Below, in pieces: positions 1 through 5,593 of a DNA stretch of 5,931 nucleotides (position 1 is the first letter of the stretch; the number at the start of each line of letters is the position of its first letter). Source of the stretch: Pseudomonadota bacterium (lineage in GTDB: Bacteria > Pseudomonadota > Gammaproteobacteria > Steroidobacterales > Steroidobacteraceae); contig JAFEDW010000132.1 in the NCBI GenBank assembly GCA_018241455.1, positions 1 to 5,931 on the forward strand. Reading direction: 5' to 3'. The notes under the pieces are model-generated. The model searched no databases. It was not told where the DNA came from and worked only from the letters and a program-made list of their open reading frames with translations. Made by a program: the position numbers and the translations under genes.

Positions 1-704
1 CGGCGCAAGGCGTGCTCGAATTCCTCGGCATTCCGTACACCGGCAGTGGCGTGACGGGCAGCGCCATTGGCATGGACAAGCTCCGCAGCAAGCGCCTCGC
101 CGCCGCGGTCGGCGTGCCGACGCCGGAATTCGTCGTGCTGCGCACCGAAACCGACCTGGACATCGCGATCAAGCGGCTCGGCGTGCCGATGATCGTCAAA
201 CCGGCCTCGCAGGGCTCGAGTGTCGGCATGACGCGTGTCGAGCAAGCCGCCGAACTGCCCGCGGCGTGGCGCGCCGCCACGCAGCACGAGCCGGTCGCGT
301 TCGCGGAACCGTGGATCACCGGCGGTGAGTACACCGTGGCGATCCTGCAAGGCGCCGCGCTGCCGTCGATCCGCATCGAGACGCCGCGCGCCTTCTACGA
401 CTACCAAGCGAAGTATTTCCGTGACGACACGCGTTACTTCTGCCCCTCGGGCCTCGCCGCGGCCGCCGAGCAGCAGCTCGCGCAACTCGCGCTGGCCGCC
501 TTCGAGGTCTGCGGCGCGGAAGGCTGGGGCCGCGCGGACTTCATGATGACGCAGCAGGGTGAACCGTTGCTGCTCGAAATCAACACCGTGCCCGGCATGA
601 CCGACCACAGTCTCGTACCGATGGCGGCGCGCGCCGCCGGCATCGATTTCGACGAGCTCGCGTGGCGCATCCTGGAAACCAGCCTGGTGCGCACGCCATG
701 CTGA
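1..704 (+). CDS. ddl: D-alanine--D-alanine ligase, C-terminal part (5' end outside the window)
   Basis: Cytoplasmic ATP-grasp ligase that joins two D-alanines for the peptidoglycan precursor. The frame is open from the first codon at position 3, giving about 233 residues where the family has about 300-320, so roughly the first 80-90 residues lie outside; the GTG at 12 is internal, not the start. Visible family motifs in order are LGIPYTGSGV followed by the MDK stretch, VKPASQGSSVGM (ATP-grasp lysine and glycine-rich loop), GGEYTVAIL, the omega-loop YDYQAKY, GWGRADFM with a metal-binding Asp, and LLEINTVPGMTDHSLVP with the Glu/Asn metal ligands and substrate-binding Ser. These residues look intact, so the enzyme is probably functional. 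Its TGA overlaps the ftsQ ATG by 7 nt (ATGCTGA), suggesting translational coupling in the dcw cluster. The similarity is closest to the DdlB type encoded beside ftsQ. Confidence 0.96.
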   Translation, partial: AQGVLEFLGIPYTGSGVTGSAIGMDKLRSKRLAAAVGVPTPEFVVLRTETDLDIAIKRLGVPMIVKPASQGSSVGMTRVEQAAELPAAWRAATQHEPVAFAEPWITGGEYTVAILQGAALPSIRIETPRAFYDYQAKYFRDDTRYFCPSGLAAAAEQQLAQLALAAFEVCGAEGWGRADFMMTQQGEPLLLEINTVPGMTDHSLVPMAARAAGIDFDELAWRILETSLVRTPC

Positions 705-1501
705 ACCGCCGCCGCGCAAATCGCCTGCGCGCCGAGGGCGCTGGCCGCTGGCAGCTGCCGCAATTGCCGTGGCGCAAGCTCGGCGCGCTCGGCGGGGCGC
801 TGCTGGCCGCCGTTGGCATTGGCGCTGCGTTGCTGATGTTCATGAACCAGCCGATCGAGCGCATCCGCGTCGACGGGCAATTCCAGCACCTGACCGCGCT
901 CGAGGTCGAGAAAGCAGTACGCGGGCAATTGCACGGCGCCGGGCTCGTGACCGTCAGGCTCGATGACATCCGCCGCTCGCTGCGGCTGCTGCCGTGGGTC
1001 GAATCGGCCACCGTGCAACGCAGCTGGCCGCGCGGCATCGCGGTGCAGGTCACCGAACAGCAGGCGGTCGCGCGCTGGAACGACACCGACCTGGTCAATG
1101 CGCGCGGCGATGTGTTCGCCAACAGCGCGCACTTCGTGCCGCCGGAACTGCCGCAGCTCGCCGGGCCTCAAGGCACGGAAGCGGAAGTCGTCGCGCGTTA
1201 CCTCGCGGTGCAGGGCCGCATCGTCGAAGCGGGCGTGCGGCTCACCTCGCTCAAGCTCGATGCGCGCGGCGCCTGGGAGCTGCAGCTCGACGACGGTGTG
1301 CTGGTGCGCTTCGGGCGCAAGCAGGTCGACGAGCGCTTCGCGCGCTTCCTGGCGGTGGCGCTGCGCATGATCTGCCAGCGCGCCGCCGACATCGCCTACG
1401 TCGACATGCGCTACACCAATGGATTCGCGGTCGGCTGGCGGAGCGGCGCCACGCGCCTCGCCAGCGGCGCCGCAGCACAACAGGGAAACGTGGATGGCTA
1501 A
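698..1501 (+). CDS. ftsQ: cell division protein FtsQ
   Basis: Bitopic inner-membrane divisome protein that bridges early and late division proteins through FtsB/FtsL. The protein is 267 aa, near the usual family length. A basic cytoplasmic N-terminus (residues 1-27, rich in Arg) precedes one hydrophobic segment at about 28-49. A POTRA domain follows at about 53-127, starting IERIRVDGQ and containing LLPWVESATVQRSWP and VQVTEQQAVARW, then the FtsQ beta domain with LVNARGDVF and a C-terminal GVLVRFGRK strand. I prefer the ATG at 698 over an in-frame GTG at 662, because the ATG overlaps the ddl stop and gives the expected short basic tail. No clear Shine-Dalgarno precedes it, so coupling to ddl is likely. 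Its TAA overlaps the ftsA start by 8 nt. Confidence 0.95.
   Translation: MLNRRRANRLRAEGAGRWQLPQLPWRKLGALGGALLAAVGIGAALLMFMNQPIERIRVDGQFQHLTALEVEKAVRGQLHGAGLVTVRLDDIRRSLRLLPWVESATVQRSWPRGIAVQVTEQQAVARWNDTDLVNARGDVFANSAHFVPPELPQLAGPQGTEAEVVARYLAVQGRIVEAGVRLTSLKLDARGAWELQLDDGVLVRFGRKQVDERFARFLAVALRMICQRAADIAYVDMRYTNGFAVGWRSGATRLASGAAAQQGNVDG
1482..1485 (+). promoter_or_regulatory. ribosome binding site of ftsA
   Basis: AGGG lies 8 nt before the ATG at 1494. It supports this start over the GTG at 1490, which belongs to the ftsQ frame, and over longer in-frame extensions inside ftsQ. Confidence 0.6.
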
Positions 1502-2726
1502 GCGCTCGGAACGTACGGTGGTCGTGGGCCTGGATATCGGCACCTCGAAGGTCGTCGCACTGGTTGGCGAGATCACCGCCGACGGCGCCATCGAGATCAT
1601 CGGCCTGGGCTCGCAGCCCTCGCGCGGCCTGAAGAAGGGCGTGGTCGTCAACATCGAATCGACCGTGCAGTCGATCCAGCGCGCGGTCGAGGAAGCCGAG
1701 CTGATGGCCGGCTGCGAGATCAACGCGATCTACGCCGGCATCGCCGGCAGCCACATCCGCAGCCTCAATTCGCACGGCGTGGTCGGCATCCGCGATCGCG
1801 AGGTCACCGCGGCCGATGTCGAGCACGTGATCGAGGCCGCCAAGGCGGTCGCGATCCCGGCCGACCAGCGCATCCTGCACGTGCTGCCGCAGGAATTCAT
1901 TATCGACGGGCAGGAAGGCATCCGCGACCCGATCGGCATGTCGGGCGTGCGGCTCGAGGCGAAGGTGCACATCGTCACCGGCGCCGACAGCGCGGCGCAG
2001 AACATCGTCAAGTGCGTGCAGCGCTGCGGCCTGGTGGTCGAGGACATCGTGCTCGAGCAGCTCGCGTCGAGCCATGCGGTGCTCACCGACGACGAGAAGG
2101 AACTGGGCGTGTGCATCGTCGACGTGGGCGGCGGCACGACCGATATCGCGGTGTTCTCGCAGGGCGCGATCCGCCACACCGCGGTGATCCCGATCGCCGG
2201 CGACCAGGTGACCAACGATATCGCCGTCTCGATGCGCACGCCGACGCAGTACGCTGAAGACATCAAGGTGCGCTTCGCCTGCGCGCTCTCGCAGCTGGCG
2301 AACCCGGACGAGAGCATCGAGGTGCCGAGCGTCGGCGACCGGCCGGCACGGCGGCTCGCGCGGCAGACGCTGGCCGAAGTGGTCGAGCCGCGCTACGAGG
2401 AACTGTTCAACCTGATCCGCGAGGAACTGCGGCGCAGCGGCTTCGAGGAAGTGATCGCCGCCGGGCTGGTGCTCACCGGCGGCAGTGCGCGCATGGAAGG
2501 CGCGATCGAGCTGGCCGAGGAGATTTTCCATGTGCCGGTGCGGCTCGGCTTTCCGCAGCAGGTGCGCGGGCTCGCCGATGCGGTGCAGAACCCGATCTAT
2601 TCGACGGCCGTGGGACTGCTGCTGTACGCGCGCGAGAACACCGCGCCCGCGGCCGGCGGCGCGCTCGGCGGCCGCGTCGGCGGCGCGCTCGGCCGCGTCA
2701 AGGACTGGTTCAAGGGGCATTTTTAG
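1494..2726 (+). CDS. ftsA: cell division protein FtsA
   Basis: Actin-like ATPase that tethers FtsZ filaments to the inner membrane and recruits later divisome proteins. It is 410 aa, close to the family norm of about 420. The actin-fold phosphate-1 loop DIGTSK is at residues 14-19, the phosphate-2 loop DVGGGTTD at 210-217, and an adenosine-binding LTGGSA motif lies further on. The segment MRTPTQYAEDIK matches the family's conserved region after phosphate-2. The C-terminus ends in an amphipathic stretch, GRVKDWFKGHF, which is the membrane-targeting helix. Just before it is a Gly/Ala-rich linker encoded by a short tandem duplication (2655-2699). The start overlaps ftsQ by 8 nt and has its own AGGG ribosome binding site. 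ftsZ follows after 37 nt. All expected domains are present, so this gene appears complete. Confidence 0.97.
   Translation: MAKRSERTVVVGLDIGTSKVVALVGEITADGAIEIIGLGSQPSRGLKKGVVVNIESTVQSIQRAVEEAELMAGCEINAIYAGIAGSHIRSLNSHGVVGIRDREVTAADVEHVIEAAKAVAIPADQRILHVLPQEFIIDGQEGIRDPIGMSGVRLEAKVHIVTGADSAAQNIVKCVQRCGLVVEDIVLEQLASSHAVLTDDEKELGVCIVDVGGGTTDIAVFSQGAIRHTAVIPIAGDQVTNDIAVSMRTPTQYAEDIKVRFACALSQLANPDESIEVPSVGDRPARRLARQTLAEVVEPRYEELFNLIREELRRSGFEEVIAAGLVLTGGSARMEGAIELAEEIFHVPVRLGFPQQVRGLADAVQNPIYSTAVGLLLYARENTAPAAGGALGGRVGGALGRVKDWFKGHF
2655..2699 (+). repeat. imperfect tandem duplication in the ftsA 3' linker
   Basis: A 24-nt unit (2655-2678) is followed directly by a 21-nt copy (2679-2699) that lacks one CGG triplet. 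Both begin GGCGGCGCGCTCGG and end CCGCGTC. The translation is GGALGGRV then GGALGRV, so the duplication keeps frame and lengthens the flexible linker between the FtsA core and its membrane-targeting helix. Confidence 0.75.
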
Positions 2727-2749
2727 TTTTTTCGATTCAACCGACCAAC

Positions 2750-2754
2750 AGGAG
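2750..2754 (+). promoter_or_regulatory. ribosome binding site of ftsZ
   Basis: AGGAG sits 9 nt before the ATG at 2764, in the 37-nt ftsA-ftsZ spacer. It is the strongest Shine-Dalgarno match in the window, as expected for a highly translated protein, and fixes the FtsZ start at MFELMD. The spacer begins with a T-run (2727-2732), but there is no GC-rich stem before it, so I do not call a terminator. Confidence 0.75.
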
Positions 2755-2763
2755 CTGACACTC

Positions 2764-3765
2764 ATGTTCGAACTCATGGACGCATACAGCCAGAGCGCTG
2801 TGATCAAGGTCATCGGCGTGGGCGGCGGCGGCGGCAACGCCGTCTCCCACATGGTGGCCTCCGGCATCGAAGGCGTGGACTTCATCTGCGTCAACACCGA
2901 CGCGCAGGCGCTCAAGGCCTCGAAGGTGAAGACCGCGCTGCAGATCGGCAGCAACATCACCAAGGGACTCGGCGCGGGCGCCGACCCGGAGATCGGCCGC
3001 CAGGCCGCAGTGGAAGATCGCGATCGCATCATCGAGCTGATCAACGGCTGCGACATGCTGTTCATCACCGCCGGCATGGGCGGCGGCACCGGCACGGGGG
3101 CGGCGCCGGTGGTCGCCCAGATCGCGCGGGAACTCGGCATCCTCACCGTCGCGGTCGTGACGCGGCCGTTCAACATGGAAGGCAACAAGCGCTCGCTGGT
3201 CGCCGACCACGGCATCAGCGAATTGACGAAGAACGTCGACTCGCTGATCACGATCCCGAACCAGAAGCTGCTGACGGTGCTCGGGCCGACGACGACGCTG
3301 CTCGACGCGTTCAAGTCCGCCAACCAGGTGCTGCAGGGGGCAGTGCAGGGCATCGCCGAGCTGATCACGCGCCCGGGCCTGATCAACGTCGACTTCGCCG
3401 ATGTGCGCACCGTGATGAGCGAGACCGGCATGGCGATGATGGGCAGTGGCGTGGCGAGCGGCGAAGGCCGCGCACGCGCGGCCGCCTGGGAAAATCGGCC
3501 GATATCCTGGATGCCTTCCACATACAGGCCGAAAGCACTGACCCGCTCATCGGTGCACAGCAGCTCGATCAGGTCCTCGACCGCCAGGCGGGTCTGGTTG
3601 CCGACCGTGAACAGGTATCCGATCGGCAGCGAGCGACCGTTGAAGGTCAGCGTGAGGCCGATCGTGCCACTCTGGCAGATCAGCGCCACGCCACGTTCGG
3701 GCGGTTCGCCGACGACCTGGTCGGGCAGCAGCGCGCAGCGGTCGAAGAAGTTGACGATGCCGTAG
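2764..3765 (+). CDS. ftsZ: cell division protein FtsZ, 3'-truncated and joined to unrelated DNA
   Basis: Tubulin-like GTPase that polymerises into the Z ring. Residues 1 to about 241 are clear FtsZ: the N-terminal MFELMD typical of gammaproteobacteria, the G-rich loop GVGGGGGN (residues 18-25), the tubulin signature GGGTGTG (106-112), the RPFNMEG segment, and the T7 loop GLINVDFADVR with N208, D210 and D213, the residues that complete GTP hydrolysis in the neighbouring subunit. Homology ends after GEGRARAAA near position 3486, where Glu would be expected and Trp appears. The next 93 codons, to the TAG at 3763-3765, are antisense to an acyl-CoA synthetase gene and look like no protein family. 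The C-terminal subdomain, linker and the tail peptide that binds FtsA and ZipA are missing; the full protein is about 380-390 aa. An FtsZ cut like this should not support division, so this is probably an assembly or rearrangement product rather than a working gene. Confidence 0.93.
   Translation: MFELMDAYSQSAVIKVIGVGGGGGNAVSHMVASGIEGVDFICVNTDAQALKASKVKTALQIGSNITKGLGAGADPEIGRQAAVEDRDRIIELINGCDMLFITAGMGGGTGTGAAPVVAQIARELGILTVAVVTRPFNMEGNKRSLVADHGISELTKNVDSLITIPNQKLLTVLGPTTTLLDAFKSANQVLQGAVQGIAELITRPGLINVDFADVRTVMSETGMAMMGSGVASGEGRARAAAWENRPISWMPSTYRPKALTRSSVHSSSIRSSTARRVWLPTVNRYPIGSERPLKVSVRPIVPLWQISATPRSGGSPTTWSGSSAQRSKKLTMP
3466..3486. other. breakpoint between ftsZ and the convergent acyl-CoA synthetase gene
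   Basis: To the left the + strand is FtsZ; to the right the minus strand is acyl-CoA synthetase. Between about 3468 and 3486 the same bases read as FtsZ RARAAA on one strand and synthetase AAARAR on the other, and both match their families. The interval contains an inverted repeat with 8-bp arms, GGCCGCGC (3466-3473) and GCGCGGCC (3476-3483), separated by AC. No target duplication, transposon end or att-like core is visible. A short shared word of this size could mislead a short-k assembly, or could serve as microhomology for a real rearrangement. Confidence 0.85.
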
Positions 3766-4172
3766 CAGTTGGGCCCGAAGAACGGCACGGTGGGCGCCGC
3801 CTTGAGCAGCGCGTCGGTCAGCGCGCGCCCGGCGTCGGTGCCGAGCTCGGAAAAACCCGAGGCGAAGCAGACGAAGCCACCGGCCTTGCGCCGCTCGAGT
3901 GCGGCCGCGACACCGATCGCTTCGGAGGCGGGCACGGCGATAAAGGCCTGGTCCGGCGAATCGGGTAACTCGTCAACGGAGCGGTAGTACCGACAGTGCG
4001 CCGTGGACTCCCGCGTCGGATGCACGCGCCAGATCTGGCCACGATAGCCGATGGCCGTGTTGCCGGCCGCGACCGCGTCGGTCCACCCGCCACCGATCAG
4101 CGCCATGCTCCGTGGCCGCAGCAAGCGGCGAATGTCGGCGTCGCTGCGCGCGATGATCGGCGTATCAGGCAC
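3466..4172 (-). CDS. NDP-forming acyl-CoA synthetase, N-terminal part only (3'-truncated)
   Basis: Family of succinyl-CoA-synthetase-like enzymes that interconvert an acyl-CoA plus ADP and phosphate with the free acid, CoA and ATP. About 235 native residues remain. They comprise a CoA-binding Rossmann domain beginning near residue 15 (LLRPRSMALIGGGW), then FVCFASGFSELG and FFGPNCYGIVN, and the start of the succinyl-CoA-ligase-like domain (VALICQSGTIGLTL, LFTVGNQTRLAVEDLIELL, GLYVEGIQDI). After AAARAR the frame runs into antisense ftsZ. The active-site His region and the ATP-grasp domain are absent; complete single-chain relatives have about 700 residues, so this copy cannot be active as shown. 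The start is GTG at 4170-4172, overlapping the thioesterase stop by 8 nt (GTGCCTGA), which argues for co-translation. Its substrate is unknown; by context an acyl-CoA from the BKACE reaction is possible. Confidence 0.85.
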
Positions 4173-4650
4173 CGGAACGGACTCGCAACTCGATGCGCCG
4201 CGAACCGGCTGCAGGCGCCGCGATGCCGGCGGTCTCGGCCTGCAGCGCGCCGATCGCCGCCATGATCAGCTCCGGAAACGGCGCCGCGGCGGTGGTCGCA
4301 CCCTGGTGTACATGCAGCAGCATCATTTCACCCGCAGCCACCGGATCGCCGTACTGCGCGGTGTAGAAGTCGAACGCGGCGTGCAGCCGCTTGCGATCTG
4401 CACCGAGGATCCGGACGCGCACCTCGACCCGGTCGGCGGCCTTCACCTCGTGCAGGAAGTGCTGGTGCTGCTCGAGCGTGAACAGTGTACAGCCGGTCGA
4501 GTGGCGGTAGCGCTCATCGAGGCCGATGCGGTCCATCAGCGCATCGCAGGCGAGGCTCATGATGACGCCGTAGTAGCCGTCGCGCAGGTGCCCGTTGTAG
4601 TCGATCCACGCGGGATCGACCGCGGTGGAAAAGATCGTCGGCGCCTGCAC
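4165..4650 (-). CDS. hot-dog fold acyl-CoA thioesterase, betainyl-CoA thioesterase-like
   Basis: Probable cytosolic thioesterase of the 4HBT superfamily, 161 aa, within the usual 130-170 range. The diagnostic segment VDPAWIDYNGHLRDGYYG (about residues 11-28) carries the DYNGH signature, with the Asp/His region that forms the active site in this family. ALMDRIGLDE and FTLEQHQHFLHEV follow, the latter matching the central helix and strand of the fold. From memory the sequence resembles the betainyl-CoA thioesterase (CdhB) encoded with 3-dehydrocarnitine cleavage enzymes, which releases glycine betaine and CoA. The neighbouring BKACE supports this but does not prove it. The start is GTG at 4648-4650, 10 nt after the BKACE stop, with no Shine-Dalgarno; an in-frame start with a better signal is not evident. 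The last residues, after about 145, are Ala/Arg-rich and may be poorly conserved. Confidence 0.82.
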   Translation of the reverse strand: MQAPTIFSTAVDPAWIDYNGHLRDGYYGVIMSLACDALMDRIGLDERYRHSTGCTLFTLEQHQHFLHEVKAADRVEVRVRILGADRKRLHAAFDFYTAQYGDPVAAGEMMLLHVHQGATTAAAPFPELIMAAIGALQAETAGIAAPAAGSRRIELRVRSGA

Positions 4651-4660
4651 GGGAACGGGC

Positions 4661-5560
4661 CTAGTGGATCTTCAGGCGTTCCCGGGCCTGCGCGGGCGTG
4701 ATGATCTTCGCGCCCATGGCCTCAATGATCGTGCGCGCCTTCGTGACGAGTTGCGCATTGCTCGCGTACACGCCGCGGCTGAGGTACAGGTTGTCCTCGA
4801 GCCCGACGCGCACGTTGCCGCCGAGCAGGATCGACTGCGCCACCCACGGCATCTGCATGCGGCTGATACCGAATGAGGTCCAGACGCAACCGGCCGGCAG
4901 CGCGTTGACCATCGCCAGCAGGTGGCCGGTGTCGGCCGGCACGCCGTAGGGAATGCCGCAGCACAGCTGGATCAGCGCCGGATCGGGGATCAGGCCTTCC
5001 TTGATCATCGCCTGCGTGAACCACAGGTTGCCGGTGTCAAAGATCTCGAGTTCGGCCTTCACCTTGAGGTCGCGCAGGATCGCCGCGCCCTTGCGCAGGT
5101 AGTTCGGCGTGGAGATATAGGCGCGGTTGCTGTCGCCGAAATTGAGGCTCCCGCAATCGAGCGTCGCGACATCCGGCCGATACAGGCCTTCCTCGCACAG
5201 GTCGATGATGTGCCGCATGCGATCTTCCTGCGACACGAAATCGGTACCCGGCGCCGGCGTGTCCTGCATGCCGTTGTCACCGACGTAGATGTAGCCGCCC
5301 ATGCCGCAGGTGAGGTTCACCAGCACGTCGACCTTGCTTTCGCGGATCAACTTCACCACGGCGCGGTAGTGCTTGGTCTCCATGCTGAACGCGCCGGTCT
5401 CGGGATTGCGCACATGGATGTGCACCATGGCCGCACCGGCCTGGGCCGCTTCGATGGCGGCGCCCGCGATGCCCTCCGGGGTGATCGGGCAGTGCGGGCT
5501 CTTGGTGACCTTGGTGTCGTCGCCGGTGATGGCGCACGTGATCATGACTTCGGGATTCAT
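4661..5560 (-). CDS. BKACE-family 3-keto acid cleavage enzyme, probably 3-dehydrocarnitine-type
   Basis: Zinc-dependent beta-keto acid cleavage enzyme (DUF849/BKACE), which transfers the acyl part of a beta-keto acid to CoA from acetyl-CoA, giving acetoacetate and a new acyl-CoA. It is 299 aa, slightly longer than Kce (about 276). Zinc ligands appear as VHIHVR (H47, H49) and E255 in VRVGLEDN; R251 and D256 match the catalytic Arg and Asp of Kce. The motifs LDCGSLNFGD, AELEIFDTGNLWF, GIPYGVPADT, FGISRMQMP and LGGNVRVGLEDNLYL closely resemble, from memory, the 3-dehydrocarnitine cleavage enzyme (CdhC), whose product is betainyl-CoA. NLTCGMGG places Thr84 where Kce has Ser82. The ATG at 5558-5560 follows an AT-rich 33-nt gap and has no Shine-Dalgarno. 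The thioesterase starts 10 nt downstream. Family assignment is firm; substrate is inferred. Confidence 0.93.
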   Translation of the reverse strand: MNPEVMITCAITGDDTKVTKSPHCPITPEGIAGAAIEAAQAGAAMVHIHVRNPETGAFSMETKHYRAVVKLIRESKVDVLVNLTCGMGGYIYVGDNGMQDTPAPGTDFVSQEDRMRHIIDLCEEGLYRPDVATLDCGSLNFGDSNRAYISTPNYLRKGAAILRDLKVKAELEIFDTGNLWFTQAMIKEGLIPDPALIQLCCGIPYGVPADTGHLLAMVNALPAGCVWTSFGISRMQMPWVAQSILLGGNVRVGLEDNLYLSRGVYASNAQLVTKARTIIEAMGAKIITPAQARERLKIH

Positions 5561-5566
5561 GGCGAA

Positions 5567-5593
5567 TTATTTTATCGGGTTCGATATAAATAA
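5567..5593 (-). promoter_or_regulatory. AT-rich inverted repeat between the Rieske and BKACE genes
   Basis: On the minus strand TTATTTATATCG (5593-5582) and CGATAAAATAA (5577-5567) pair with one bulged base around an AACC loop. The repeat starts one base after the Rieske TGA and fills most of the 33-nt spacer. It stands out as strongly AT-rich in GC-rich DNA. It could be a repressor site or a weak RNA hairpin. The stem has too little GC for a confident terminator. TAAAAT (5574-5569) resembles a -10 box 8 nt before the BKACE ATG, but no good -35 box lies at the right distance. Confidence 0.4.

Noticed and set aside
434..1723. Long minus-strand open frame across ddl, ftsQ and ftsA
   Set aside because: It opposes three recognised genes with intact motifs, shows no family resemblance and has Arg/Ala-rich shadow composition.
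2720..2740. T-rich stretch at the end of ftsA as a transcription terminator
   Set aside because: No GC-rich stem precedes the T-run, and dcw clusters are normally read through into ftsZ.
3478..3485. NotI recognition sequence GCGGCCGC at the junction, as a cloning scar
   Set aside because: The same 8-mer also occurs at 459-466 in ddl and at 2668-2675 in ftsA, so it is common in this GC-rich DNA. No vector or adapter sequence flanks the junction.
3466..3486. Insertion by a transposon or integrase as the cause of the break
   Set aside because: No transposase, integrase, terminal repeat or target duplication is visible, and the foreign side is an ordinary metabolic operon.
3487..3765. The 93-residue C-terminal extension of FtsZ as a novel domain or fusion
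   Set aside because: It is exactly antisense to conserved synthetase codons and has no recognisable hydrophobic pattern or motif; it is what any open frame reading through the junction would give.
1251..4172. A 973-codon open frame on the minus strand running from the synthetase through antisense ftsZ and ftsA into ftsQ
   Set aside because: Only the first 235 or so residues resemble a protein family. The rest is the reverse strand of GC-rich, well-supported genes and has the biased composition of a shadow frame.
4922..5593. A + strand open frame of 223 codons opposite the BKACE gene
   Set aside because: It is the antisense of a conserved enzyme with zinc ligands in place, and has no motif of its own.
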